A stretch of 64,000 nt of DNA from UBA6912 sp041611095 (GTDB lineage Bacteria; Actinomycetota; Acidimicrobiia; Spongiisociales; UBA5794). The position numbers and the translations under genes are program-made. The notes beneath the pieces were generated by a model. It was not told the DNA's origin. It searched no databases and worked only from the letters and a program-made list of their open reading frames with translations. Location: the NCBI GenBank assembly GCA_041611095.1, contig JBFINP010000006.1, forward strand, positions 1 to 64,000, in the 5' to 3' direction. Shown here piece after piece: positions 32,599 to 40,736 of the stretch (positions are counted from its first letter, which is position 1; every line of letters begins with the position of its first letter).

Positions 32599-34359
32599 GT
32601 GAGATACACCAAGCGGCTCCTCGCGTTGCTCTTCGTGTTCATGCTCGTAGCGGCGGCGTGTGGAGGAGACGACGAGACCGGAGACGACACCGACACCACT
32701 GCGGCCGCCCCGGAAACCACCGCGGCGGCGCCCGACACGACTGCAGCTACGCCCGACACGGCGCCCGAGACGACCGCCGCCGGCGGTGACTTCGCCGGCG
32801 CCAAGGTCGAGGCGCCCAATTGCGACTACGGCGGCCGGATCTCCTCGATCGAGGCGGTCGACGAGCTCACCGTCGTGTTCACGCTGTGCTCGCCGCAGCC
32901 GGCGTTCCAGCAGATCGCGGCCTTCACGCCGTTCGGAATCCAGCCGGCCGAGCACCTTGCCGCAACCAACGGTGCTCCGCTCGACAATCCGATCGGCACC
33001 GGTCCGTTCAAGCTGGACACGTGGCAGCGCGGCGACAGCATCATCTACTCGGCAAACCAGGACTACTGGGGCGACGTCCCGGTGTTCGACACCCTGGTGT
33101 TCCGGTGGGCAACCGAAGGTGCGGCCCGTCTGCTCGAGCTGCAATCCGGCACGGTCGACCAGATCACCAATGTGAGCCCGGACGACTTCGACACCGTGAG
33201 GAACGACCCCAATCTGACGTTCCTGCCGGTGGCGAACCCGAACACGCTGTACCTGGCGATGACGGCGCAACTCGATCCCTTCGGCGACAGCCCGGGTGGG
33301 GACACGGTCTTCGCCGACGTCAACGTGCGCAAGGCGATCGCCATGGGCATCGACCGGCAGCGGATCGTCGACAACTTCTACCCGGACGGGTCTGAGGTTG
33401 CGTCGCACTTCACGCCGTGCTCCATCCCCAACGGGTGCGAGGGCGAGTCGTGGTACGAGTTCGATCCGGAAGCGGCGCGCCAGATGCTGGCGGATGCCGG
33501 ATTCCCCGACGGCTTCTCGACCACGATCTTCTACCGGGACGTCTTCCGCGGGTATCTGCCGGAGCCGAGCCAGGTGGCGGTCGAGTTCCAGACCCAGCTC
33601 CAGCAGAACCTGAACATCGACGCCCAGATCCAGGTCATGGAGTCGGGTGAGTTCATCGACGAGTCGACCAACGGCCGTCTCGACGGGTTCTACCTGCTCG
33701 GGTGGGGTGCGGACTACCCGCATGTCACGAACTTCCTCGACTTCCACTTCAGCAAGTCGAACCCGCAGTTCGGCGAGCCGCACGAGGCGATCTGGAGCTT
33801 GCTCGAGCAGGGCTCGACGATCGCCGACCCGGCGGAAGCCGCACCGATCTACGAGCAGGCGAACAACGCCATCAAGGAGCTCGTGCCCATGGTGCCGATC
33901 GCCCACGGCGCTTCGGCATCGGCGGCGCTGGCGAGCGTCGACGGTGCTCACTTCCCGCCGTTCGGCGCACCGCAGTTCCAGTTCGTGGATCCGGGCAAGG
34001 ACACGTTCGTGTTCATGCAGAACGCCGAGCCCATCAGCCTCTACTGCACCGACGAGACGGACGGTGAGTCGCTTGCGGCCTGCCAGCAGGTCGTCGAGGC
34101 GCTGCTCACGTACGCCCAGGACTCGGGCGAGGTGCTCCCAGCGCTGGCCACCGGCTGCGAGGCCAACGAGGATGCCACCGTGTGGACGTGCTCGCTCCGT
34201 GAGGGCGTCACGTTCCACGACGGCTCGGCCTTCGACGCCAACGACGTCGTGGCTTCGTGGGCTGCCGGGATCAACGCCGGCGACCCGCTCCACACCGGGA
34301 ACACCGGTGCGTTCGAGTACTACAGCTACCTGTGGGATGCGCTCATCCCCGCAGGCTGA
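32599..34359 (+). CDS. Peptide/nickel-type ABC transporter substrate-binding lipoprotein, apparently circularly permuted
   Basis: A 586-residue lipoprotein: lipobox LVAAAC with Cys21, then a Thr/Ala/Pro/Asp linker to about 63. The body belongs to solute-binding family 5, but the order is rotated. Residues 81-475 begin with SSIEAVDELTVVFTL and PIGTGPFKLDTWQRGDS, which normally lie inside the chain, and run to the usual C terminus. Residues 475-586 then carry the usual N terminus: NAEPISLYCTDETD, WTCSLREGVTFHDGSAFDAN and DVVASWAAG, ending YYSYLWDAL, the text that normally precedes SSIEAVD. It should feed the importer encoded by the next four genes. GTG start with strong GGAAGGAGG. Confidence 0.85.
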   Translation: MRYTKRLLALLFVFMLVAAACGGDDETGDDTDTTAAAPETTAAAPDTTAATPDTAPETTAAGGDFAGAKVEAPNCDYGGRISSIEAVDELTVVFTLCSPQPAFQQIAAFTPFGIQPAEHLAATNGAPLDNPIGTGPFKLDTWQRGDSIIYSANQDYWGDVPVFDTLVFRWATEGAARLLELQSGTVDQITNVSPDDFDTVRNDPNLTFLPVANPNTLYLAMTAQLDPFGDSPGGDTVFADVNVRKAIAMGIDRQRIVDNFYPDGSEVASHFTPCSIPNGCEGESWYEFDPEAARQMLADAGFPDGFSTTIFYRDVFRGYLPEPSQVAVEFQTQLQQNLNIDAQIQVMESGEFIDESTNGRLDGFYLLGWGADYPHVTNFLDFHFSKSNPQFGEPHEAIWSLLEQGSTIADPAEAAPIYEQANNAIKELVPMVPIAHGASASAALASVDGAHFPPFGAPQFQFVDPGKDTFVFMQNAEPISLYCTDETDGESLAACQQVVEALLTYAQDSGEVLPALATGCEANEDATVWTCSLREGVTFHDGSAFDANDVVASWAAGINAGDPLHTGNTGAFEYYSYLWDALIPAG

Positions 34360-34392
34360 TCCGAAAGACCGTCCCAGAGAGGACGAGACCGC

Positions 34393-34424
34393 AGGGCCCG
34401 CCCACAAACCCGTGGGCGGGCCCT
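34393..34424 (+). terminator. Rho-independent terminator or attenuator
   Basis: A perfect 13-bp stem, AGGGCCCGCCCAC / GTGGGCGGGCCCT with a 6-nt loop, is followed by TTTGCTTTGG. It lies 33 bp past the binding-protein stop and before the permeases. Partial read-through would give more binding protein than membrane components, as is common in such operons. Confidence 0.8.
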
Positions 34425-34490
34425 TTGCTTTGGCTCTAAGGTTGCGACGAGCGCCACTCGGTGCTCGGAGGCACGAGAAGAGGCAGCGGA

Positions 34491-35558
34491 ATGCCGCAAT
34501 ACATCGCCAGGCGTCTGCTCTTCGCCATTCCGGTGCTCTTCGGGATCCTCGTCGTGACGTTCATGCTCGCCCGGCTCATCCCCGGCGACCCCTGCAAGTC
34601 GATTCTCGGGGAGAAAGCGACTGCCGCCGCATGCGAGGCCTTCGCCGAGAACAAAGGCCTCAACGACCCGATCCCGGTCCAGCTAGGTATCTACATCCGT
34701 GACGTCGCCGGTGGAGACTTCGGTGACTCGATCCGCTTCTCCCGGCCCGTCTCTCAGATCCTCGTCGAGCGCATCCCGCTGACCATCGAGCTCTCGCTCA
34801 CGGCACTGGTCCTGGCGCTGCTCATCGGGGTTCCGCTGGGCATCATCTCCGCGATGCGCCACAACTCGGCGGCCGACGTCGGAACGATGATGTTCGCCAA
34901 CATCGGAGTGTCGATGCCCGTCTTCTGGCTGGGTCTGATGCTCATCTACGTCTTCGCCGCCCAACTCGGGTGGTTACCGCCGTCGGGACGGCTGACGGCA
35001 GGCGTGGTCTCGATCCCGTTCTACGAAGCGTGGGGCTGGACCGTTCAGCCGGATACGTTCCAGTTCCGCGTCGTCGAGTTCATCTCCAACCACTACCTCC
35101 TCAACTCGGTCATCACCGGAGAATGGGAAGTGTTCCGGGACGGCGTGAAGCACCTCATACTGCCGGCGGTTGCCCTGTCGACGATCCCCATGGCCATCAT
35201 CGCCCGCATGACCCGCTCGAGCCTGCTCGACGTGCTCGGCCGCGACTACGTGCGCACGGCGAGAGCCAAGGGGGCCCGGGAGCGCCGGGTGGTCGCCAAG
35301 CACGCGCTCCGCAACGCATTGTTGCCGGTCGTCACGATCGTCGGCTTGCAGATGGGTGCGTTGCTGTCCGGGGCCGTGCTCACCGAGACCGTGTTCGGTC
35401 TCGCCGGGATGGGGACGATGCTGTTCGAGGCCATCACCGCTCGCGACTTCCCGATCATCCAGGGCTTCACGGTGATCGTCGCTGCCGCCTACGTGGTGAT
35501 CAATCTCATCGTTGACGTCTCGTACGCATACCTGGACCCGCGGATCCGCTTGGAGTGA
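34491..35558 (+). CDS. Dpp/Opp-type ABC transporter permease (DppB-like)
   Basis: A 355-residue permease with six membrane helices. YIARRLLFAIPVLFGILVV is the typical DppB start and LARLIPGDPC follows; the cytoplasmic EAA loop is visible as DYVRTARAKGARERRVVAKH. A 20-odd residue periplasmic insertion with Cys residues (GDPCKSILGEKATAAACEAF) follows the first helix. ATG 34491, preceded by GAAGAGGCAGCGGA, matches the family start. It pairs with the DppC-like protein to form the channel. Confidence 0.92.
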   Translation: MPQYIARRLLFAIPVLFGILVVTFMLARLIPGDPCKSILGEKATAAACEAFAENKGLNDPIPVQLGIYIRDVAGGDFGDSIRFSRPVSQILVERIPLTIELSLTALVLALLIGVPLGIISAMRHNSAADVGTMMFANIGVSMPVFWLGLMLIYVFAAQLGWLPPSGRLTAGVVSIPFYEAWGWTVQPDTFQFRVVEFISNHYLLNSVITGEWEVFRDGVKHLILPAVALSTIPMAIIARMTRSSLLDVLGRDYVRTARAKGARERRVVAKHALRNALLPVVTIVGLQMGALLSGAVLTETVFGLAGMGTMLFEAITARDFPIIQGFTVIVAAAYVVINLIVDVSYAYLDPRIRLE

Positions 35559-35562
35559 TGCG

Positions 35563-36531
35563 ATGAGTACGAGCCCGGTGAGCCCGCTCGAGCAGCAGAC
35601 TGAGGATGCCCTCCGCGAGCAGCAGCATGAGCAGACCCACGATCGCCCGATCGGGCTGTGGCGCGGTGCGTGGCGGCGGCTGCTTCGCCGCAAGACCGGC
35701 GTGGTCGGCCTGGTCATCGTCGGTGTCCTCATCATCGTCGCCGCCTTTGCCCCGCTCATCGCTCCGCACGACCCGACACAAGACTTCCTCAGCGAAGAAG
35801 GCTCGACTCGCCGTGATCCGCCGTGCGTCCACGTGTTCGGCTGCGATCCCGAGAAGCCGCAGCACATTCTCGGACTGGACGGCAACGGACGTGATCTCTT
35901 CAGCCGTGTCGTCTACGGAACTCGGGTCAGTCTGTCGATTGGCTTCATCACCGTGACCCTCGCCTTCGTCATCGGCTCGGCCCTTGGGGCGATCGCCGGA
36001 TTCTGGGGAGGGCTACCGGACAACAGCATCATGCGGGTGATGGACGTGATCCTCGGTTTTCCGGCACTGCTGCTCGCCATCGCCATCGTTGCCGCGCTCG
36101 GTCCCGGGCTGCGCAATACCATGCTGGCGATCGCCGTCGTCTCGATCCCGGCGTACGCTCGCGTCATGCGAGCGAGCGTGCTTTCGATCAAGGAGTTGGA
36201 GTACGTCGCGGCTTCCCGGGCTCTGGGTGCGGGGCGGCTGCGCATCCTGTGGTCGCGGGTCGTTCCCAACGCGCTGACGCCCCTCGTCGTCATCGGCACG
36301 CTCGGTATCGCCACGGCCATCCTCGACGCTGCAGCGTTCGGCTTCCTCGGTCTCGGTGCCCAAGAGCCGACGGCGGAGTGGGGGAGCATGCTGGCTCGGG
36401 AGCGCAACCAGCTCTTCAGCGCACCCCATCTCGTGTTCTTCCCGGGTATCGCCATCATGATCACCGTGCTCGGCTTCAACCTCCTCGGCGACGGTCTGCG
36501 CGATGCCCTCGACCCATCCCTCGCCGACTGA
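35563..36531 (+). CDS. Dpp/Opp-type ABC transporter permease (DppC-like)
   Basis: A 322-residue permease. A 40-residue Gln/Glu-rich cytoplasmic N terminus precedes WRRLLRRKTGVVGLVIVGVL, the standard DppC opening; LGLDGNGRDLFSRVVYGTR and the EAA loop ELEYVAASRALGAGRLRILW follow, ending LLGDGLRDALDPSL as the family does. ATG 35563 lies 4 bp after the DppB-like stop. The stop overlaps the next start by one base (TGATG, 36529-36533). Confidence 0.92.
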   Translation: MSTSPVSPLEQQTEDALREQQHEQTHDRPIGLWRGAWRRLLRRKTGVVGLVIVGVLIIVAAFAPLIAPHDPTQDFLSEEGSTRRDPPCVHVFGCDPEKPQHILGLDGNGRDLFSRVVYGTRVSLSIGFITVTLAFVIGSALGAIAGFWGGLPDNSIMRVMDVILGFPALLLAIAIVAALGPGLRNTMLAIAVVSIPAYARVMRASVLSIKELEYVAASRALGAGRLRILWSRVVPNALTPLVVIGTLGIATAILDAAAFGFLGLGAQEPTAEWGSMLARERNQLFSAPHLVFFPGIAIMITVLGFNLLGDGLRDALDPSLAD

Positions 36532-37538
36532 TGACGGACTACGGCCGCGACGGCATGCCGGTCCTCGAGGTACGTGATCTCGTCACGCACTTCCACACGA
36601 GGGACGGGGTGGTCCGCGCCGTCGACGGGGTGAATCTGCAGGTCCATCGTGGGGAGGTGCTCGGCCTCGTCGGGGAGTCCGGGTGCGGGAAGTCGGTCAC
36701 CTCGTTGTCGATCATGAACCTGGTGCCGCCACCGGGCGCGATCGAAGGCGGCCAGGTGCTGTTCCAGGGTCGCGACGTGCTCGGGATGTCGAAGAGCGAG
36801 CTGACGGATCTGCGTGGCGAGCACATCTCGATGATCTTCCAGCAGCCCACCTCGTCGCTGAACCCCGTGTACCGCGTCGGTGCGCAGATCGCCGAGGTCT
36901 TCGAGTTGCACCGGGACATCAAGCGGCGCGTGGCAGCGGAGCGTGCCGTCGCCATGCTCGAGAAGGTCGGGATCCCGGATCCGGAGCGGCGGGTGAAGTC
37001 GTACCCGCACGAGTTCTCCGGGGGCATGGCTCAGCGGGTCATGATCGCGATGGCACTCGCCTGCGAGCCAGAGCTGTTGATCGCAGACGAGCCGACCACC
37101 GCCCTCGACGTGACGATCCAGGCGCAGATCCTGGATCTGATGCGGGATCTGCAGCGGGACTCGGGAACCGCGGTCATCCTCATCACACACGATCTGGGGA
37201 TCGTCGCCGAGATGGCCGATCGCGTCGCCGTCATGTACGCCGGCGAGATCGTCGAGGAGGCCGATGTCGCGACGCTCTTCACCGATCCAAGACATCCCTA
37301 CACCCAAGGCCTGATCGGCTCCGTTCCCGTGCTCGGCACCGTCAAGGAAGAGCTCGACGTCATTCCCGGGAACGTTCCCAACCTGGTCGATCTCCCAATC
37401 GGGTGCCGCTTCGCCGACCGCTGCAAGGCGCGGGTGGAGAACGAGCTCGAGATCTGCACGCGACAGAAACCCGAGCTGCTGCCGGTGGGGGAGCGACACG
37501 TCGCCCGCTGCTGGCTCTACGCGGACGGTGCCGAGTGA
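36531..37538 (+). CDS. Dpp/Opp-type ABC transporter ATPase (DppD-like)
   Basis: A 335-residue ATPase. Walker A is GESGCGKS, the ABC signature FSGGMAQRV, Walker B LLIADEPTTALD, and the switch His in VILITHDLG. The C-terminal oligopeptide/dipeptide extension (DPRHPYTQGLIGSVP) is followed by four cysteines (CRFADRCKAR, EICTRQ, ARCWLY), the site that carries an iron-sulfur cluster in some characterised homologues. ATG 36531 overlaps the DppC-like stop by one base. The stop overlaps the DppF-like GTG (GTGA, 37535-37538). Confidence 0.92.
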   Translation: MTDYGRDGMPVLEVRDLVTHFHTRDGVVRAVDGVNLQVHRGEVLGLVGESGCGKSVTSLSIMNLVPPPGAIEGGQVLFQGRDVLGMSKSELTDLRGEHISMIFQQPTSSLNPVYRVGAQIAEVFELHRDIKRRVAAERAVAMLEKVGIPDPERRVKSYPHEFSGGMAQRVMIAMALACEPELLIADEPTTALDVTIQAQILDLMRDLQRDSGTAVILITHDLGIVAEMADRVAVMYAGEIVEEADVATLFTDPRHPYTQGLIGSVPVLGTVKEELDVIPGNVPNLVDLPIGCRFADRCKARVENELEICTRQKPELLPVGERHVARCWLYADGAE

Positions 37539-38545
37539 GCGAGCCCCTCATCCGTGTCAGGAACCTCGTGAAGGACTTCCCGATCAAAGGTGGTGTGCTG
37601 CAGCGGGTGAAGGGGCAGGTGCGCGCTGTCGATCACGTTTCCTTCGACATCAACAGGGGCGAGACGCTCGGGCTGGTGGGTGAGTCGGGATGCGGCAAGA
37701 CCACCCTGGGTCGGATGCTCGTCCGGCTGCTCGATCCCACCGACGGGACGATCGAGTTCGCAGGTCGCGATCTCGCGCACCTCGAGGGTGCGGAGCTGAA
37801 GAAGATGCGCCAGGAGGTGCAGATCATCTTCCAGGACCCGTTCTCGTCGCTCGATCCGCGCTCGCCGGTGGGCGACAGCATCGCCGAGGGTCTGAAGATC
37901 CACGGCATCGGTGACGCCAAGGAGCGGCACCGCCGGGTGCTCGAGATGCTGGAGCTCGTCGGGCTCGAGCCTTACCACTCCCGCCGCTTCCCCCACGAGT
38001 TCTCCGGGGGTCAGCGACAGCGAATCGGGATCGCCCGGGCGCTCATCATGCGGCCGACGCTCGTCGTCGCCGACGAACCGGTGTCGGCGCTCGACGTTTC
38101 GGTCCAGGCGCAGGTGCTGAACCTGCTCAAGGAGCTCCAAGACGAGCTGGATCTCACCTTGCTGTTCATCGCCCACAACCTGGCGGTGGTCGAGCACATC
38201 AGTGATCGGGTGGCGGTCATGTACCTTGGCGACATCGTCGAGATCACCGACCGAGAGACGTTGTATCGCAACCCGACCCATCCGTACACGCAGGCCCTCC
38301 TGTCGGCGATCCCGATTCCCGACCCGACGCTGCGCCGCACGCGCGTGGTGTTGGAGGGTGACGTGCCGAGCCCGCTCAACCCCCCGTCGGGATGCCGCTT
38401 CCACACACGGTGTCCGATCGCCCGGCCCGAGATCTGCCCGATCGAGGCGCCGCGGCTCCTTCCGGTCGGCGATCGGGCCGATCACGTCGCCGCCTGTCAC
38501 CTGCGGACGGGGGAGTACCGCCACCTGGATCCGGCCCGGGTGTGA
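37535..38545 (+). CDS. Dpp/Opp-type ABC transporter ATPase (DppF-like)
   Basis: A 336-residue ATPase that forms a heterodimer with the DppD-like protein. It begins LIRVRNLVKDFPIKGGVLQR, the DppF hallmark, then GESGCGKTTLGRM (Walker A), HEFSGGQRQRIGIARAL (signature), LVVADEPVSALDVS (Walker B), and a C-terminal HPYTQALLSAIPIPDP with the cysteine site CRFHTRCPIARPEIC. GTG start at 37535 inside the upstream stop. Last gene of the importer operon; the convergent lipoprotein gene ends 6 bp beyond. Confidence 0.92.
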   Translation: MSEPLIRVRNLVKDFPIKGGVLQRVKGQVRAVDHVSFDINRGETLGLVGESGCGKTTLGRMLVRLLDPTDGTIEFAGRDLAHLEGAELKKMRQEVQIIFQDPFSSLDPRSPVGDSIAEGLKIHGIGDAKERHRRVLEMLELVGLEPYHSRRFPHEFSGGQRQRIGIARALIMRPTLVVADEPVSALDVSVQAQVLNLLKELQDELDLTLLFIAHNLAVVEHISDRVAVMYLGDIVEITDRETLYRNPTHPYTQALLSAIPIPDPTLRRTRVVLEGDVPSPLNPPSGCRFHTRCPIARPEICPIEAPRLLPVGDRADHVAACHLRTGEYRHLDPARV

Positions 38546-38551
38546 TCGGCC

Positions 38552-39124
38552 TCACTCGTCGGCCCGGGCGACCCCGTCGTCCACGTCCTTGACTCCGAAC
38601 TGACAGGCGGGGACGGCGGCGAACGCCGTGGTGAGCGCTTCATCGCCGTAGCCTGCGATCTCCGGCTTCACGACGTCGATGAGCTTCTCGAACTCACCGA
38701 AGAACGAAGGCACCCGCTGCCGGCCCGGCGGCTCTTCGGCCGCCGGCGTCGACTCGATCGTAGCGATCAGGTCGGCGAGCTCACCTCGGGCGACCGCCAC
38801 GCCGGCTGCGATCTCGGCGACCATCGTCGCCGTGTGCCTGGTGGCGGGGAGATCGGCGACGGCGGCGGAGAGCTCGTCGAGCTCCGCACCGAGGTCCGCA
38901 AACGTGGTGAAGTAGAGAGCCTGGCGCTGGGTGGGATCCTGCTCCGTGGTCGCGGACCTGCTCATGTGGTTGATCCGCTCGCCGACGCCGAGCTGCCACT
39001 CCCACAGGAGCGGGCACACATCGAGCGCCAGCTCGTCGAGCGACGCTGCGCTGCGTGGCGGGTCCGTACCGCCTCCGCACCCGACGAGGATGAGAACCAT
39101 GAGGCCGGCGCCGATGCATCTCAT
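38552..39124 (-). CDS. Lipoprotein of unknown function
   Basis: A 190-residue lipoprotein with lipobox LILVGC (Cys16) and a short GGGTDPP linker. The mature part looks helical (LDVCPLLWEWQLGVGERINH, ELDELSAAVADLPATRHTAT), resembling other helical lipoproteins in this genome, for example the one at 46402. ATG 39124 overlaps the lipoate-ligase-like gene by 4 bp. I do not recognise it. Confidence 0.7.
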   Translation of the reverse strand: MRCIGAGLMVLILVGCGGGTDPPRSAASLDELALDVCPLLWEWQLGVGERINHMSRSATTEQDPTQRQALYFTTFADLGAELDELSAAVADLPATRHTATMVAEIAAGVAVARGELADLIATIESTPAAEEPPGRQRVPSFFGEFEKLIDVVKPEIAGYGDEALTTAFAAVPACQFGVKDVDDGVARADE

Positions 39125-39885
39125 CCCGGGGCGAGCGCCACGTGCTCGGCGGCCAGCCGGCGGGCCAGCGCGAGGGTGGCCGGATCCAACACCCCTCGAT
39201 CGAGATGGGCGAGCCCGCCGAGCTGGTCGAGGACGGAGGCGATCGTGTCGTCTGTGGTGATCCCGGGGCGGACGTCGTCGAGGGCGCCTGCTGTGGCCGG
39301 ATCCCAAGTGAGCCCGAGTGCGGCGTAGACGGGCACCAAGACCTCTCGGATCAGGTCCGAGCCCTGCACGACGATGACGCCGCCGACGTGCGCCGCATGT
39401 CTTGCGAGGCGCTGGCCGACACCCATGAGCTTGATACGTCCGTCGTGGTGCACCGAGTAGTCCCCCGGGCAGTACTCGCCGGCGATCTGGCCCACGGCGC
39501 CGGCGACACCCAGCCGGGCGAACGCACCGACCATGATCGAAGCGAGCCGCTCGAACCGCTCATAGATGCCGGAGCGGGGGTCGGGATCTGGGATCGTCCA
39601 TGCGAAGGCCAGCGTGAGCTCCGTGAAGACGGCGGCCCTCCCGCCGGCGAGGCGCTCGATCGAGGTGAAGCCTCTGTCCCTGGCTGCCGAGACCGCCTCG
39701 GCATAGCCCGGTTCGAGGGTGTCGCGCTTGCCGAATGCCACGATGCGGTTTGGCACGTGCAGGCGAAACGTCTCGGGCACCTCACCTCGCGATGCCCTCA
39801 GGAGCAGAGCACGGGACACCGCGGTGTCGACGCCTGGCTCGGACGGATAGGCGTCGTGCAGGATACGGATCGTTCGATCGGACAC
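39121..39885 (-). CDS. Lipoate/biotin protein ligase-family protein (LplA-like)
   Basis: A 254-residue protein of the LplA/LipM/BirA catalytic fold. FGKRDTLEPGYAEAVSAARD and IERLAGGRAAVFTELTLAF match the RRxxGGGxVxHD region in degenerate form; DGRIKLMGVGQRLARHAAHVG contains the Lys that contacts the acyl-adenylate in ligases. It could transfer lipoyl or octanoyl groups. TAGCCT (39892-39897, minus) ends 6 nt before its GTG start. A lipoprotein gene overlaps its end by 4 bp. Confidence 0.82.
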   Translation of the reverse strand: MSDRTIRILHDAYPSEPGVDTAVSRALLLRASRGEVPETFRLHVPNRIVAFGKRDTLEPGYAEAVSAARDRGFTSIERLAGGRAAVFTELTLAFAWTIPDPDPRSGIYERFERLASIMVGAFARLGVAGAVGQIAGEYCPGDYSVHHDGRIKLMGVGQRLARHAAHVGGVIVVQGSDLIREVLVPVYAALGLTWDPATAGALDDVRPGITTDDTIASVLDQLGGLAHLDRGVLDPATLALARRLAAEHVALAPG

Positions 39886-39958
39886 GGCGTCAGGCTAACG
39901 ATGCACGTGTTGGGCGAGAGCGCCGGTAGGCTCGGCGCCTCGGGCTGGTGAATCCAGG

Positions 39959-40684
39959 ATGGTTTCGGTCGTGCGACGTCTTCTCTTGTGTGGAGCGCTC
40001 ATGCTGCTCCTCGCCTCATGTGGCGAGGAGGGGTTACTCGACGGGCTCGGGGAGCGGTCCCACGAGTACGTCGAGGGCTCGACGACGACGACGCTCTTCT
40101 CCGACGTCACGGTGCCCCAGACCACACCTCCTGGCGTGGTCGCCGCCGGCTCTGTGAATTGGTTCAACGTCGGGATCGAAGGTGAGGAGCCCAGCCCGGA
40201 GCCTGCGATCGTCCTGGCGGCGGTGTGGAGGCGGGGCCGGGACACGGGTCGGTTCATCCAGGCCAGCCCGCGTGAGATCGCGACTGCGCTGCCCGGCATC
40301 GAGTTCCCGGCGGTCGTCCCCGAGCAGGCTGGATGGGTTACGAGCCAGTTGGTGTTCGACGCCGCGTCGGCGACCTTGGACATCGACACCTCGGCGGCGT
40401 TCGGCATGTGGGCCGTCGAGCCCTACACCGAGGACGAGGCCCGATTGGCGGTGCTCCGTGTCGGCCAGGCGGCCAACGTCGCCGAGGTGGGCGGAGGAAT
40501 CACGTCGTCGGCGGTCGAGGACGGTCTCAGTCTCCAGTGGACCGATGGAGGATTCCGCTACGAGCTCTTCTGCGTGGCCCAGATCCCCGAGGACATGTGC
40601 TGGCAGATGGTCGAGTCGGCCCAGCCGCTCGACCGCGTTGCGCCGACCCCGCCGCCGGTCGTCGAGGGTGAATCGACCGGCTGA
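39959..40684 (+). CDS. Lipoprotein of unknown function
   Basis: A 241-residue lipoprotein: LLLCGALMLLLASC places the lipidated Cys at 21, followed by a short acidic and Thr-rich linker (EGSTTTTLFSDVTVPQTTPP). The mature part contains three later cysteines only near the end (FCVAQIPEDMCW). No recognised domain. TAGGCT at 39928-39933 with a leader of about 25 nt is a candidate promoter. It converges with the beta-helix gene across a hairpin terminator. Confidence 0.7.
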   Translation: MVSVVRRLLLCGALMLLLASCGEEGLLDGLGERSHEYVEGSTTTTLFSDVTVPQTTPPGVVAAGSVNWFNVGIEGEEPSPEPAIVLAAVWRRGRDTGRFIQASPREIATALPGIEFPAVVPEQAGWVTSQLVFDAASATLDIDTSAAFGMWAVEPYTEDEARLAVLRVGQAANVAEVGGGITSSAVEDGLSLQWTDGGFRYELFCVAQIPEDMCWQMVESAQPLDRVAPTPPPVVEGESTG

Positions 40685-40694
40685 GGAGGAGCCG

Positions 40695-40732
40695 AGGCAG
40701 CGGCCGCGGCTCGTGGGCCACGACCGCTGCCT
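40695..40732. terminator. Bidirectional hairpin between convergent genes
   Basis: AGGCAGCGG (40695-40703) pairs with CCGCTGCCT (40724-40732), and inside it TCGTGG / CCACGA (40711-40723) forms a second stem. It sits in the 52 bp between two convergent stops, the normal place for a shared terminator; T-runs are weak on both sides. Confidence 0.6.
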
Positions 40733-40736
40733 TGCG

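Noticed and set aside
32599..34359. A truncated or frameshifted binding protein missing its N terminus.
   Set aside because: The missing block is present at the other end of the same uninterrupted frame, and signal peptide, lipobox and linker are intact.
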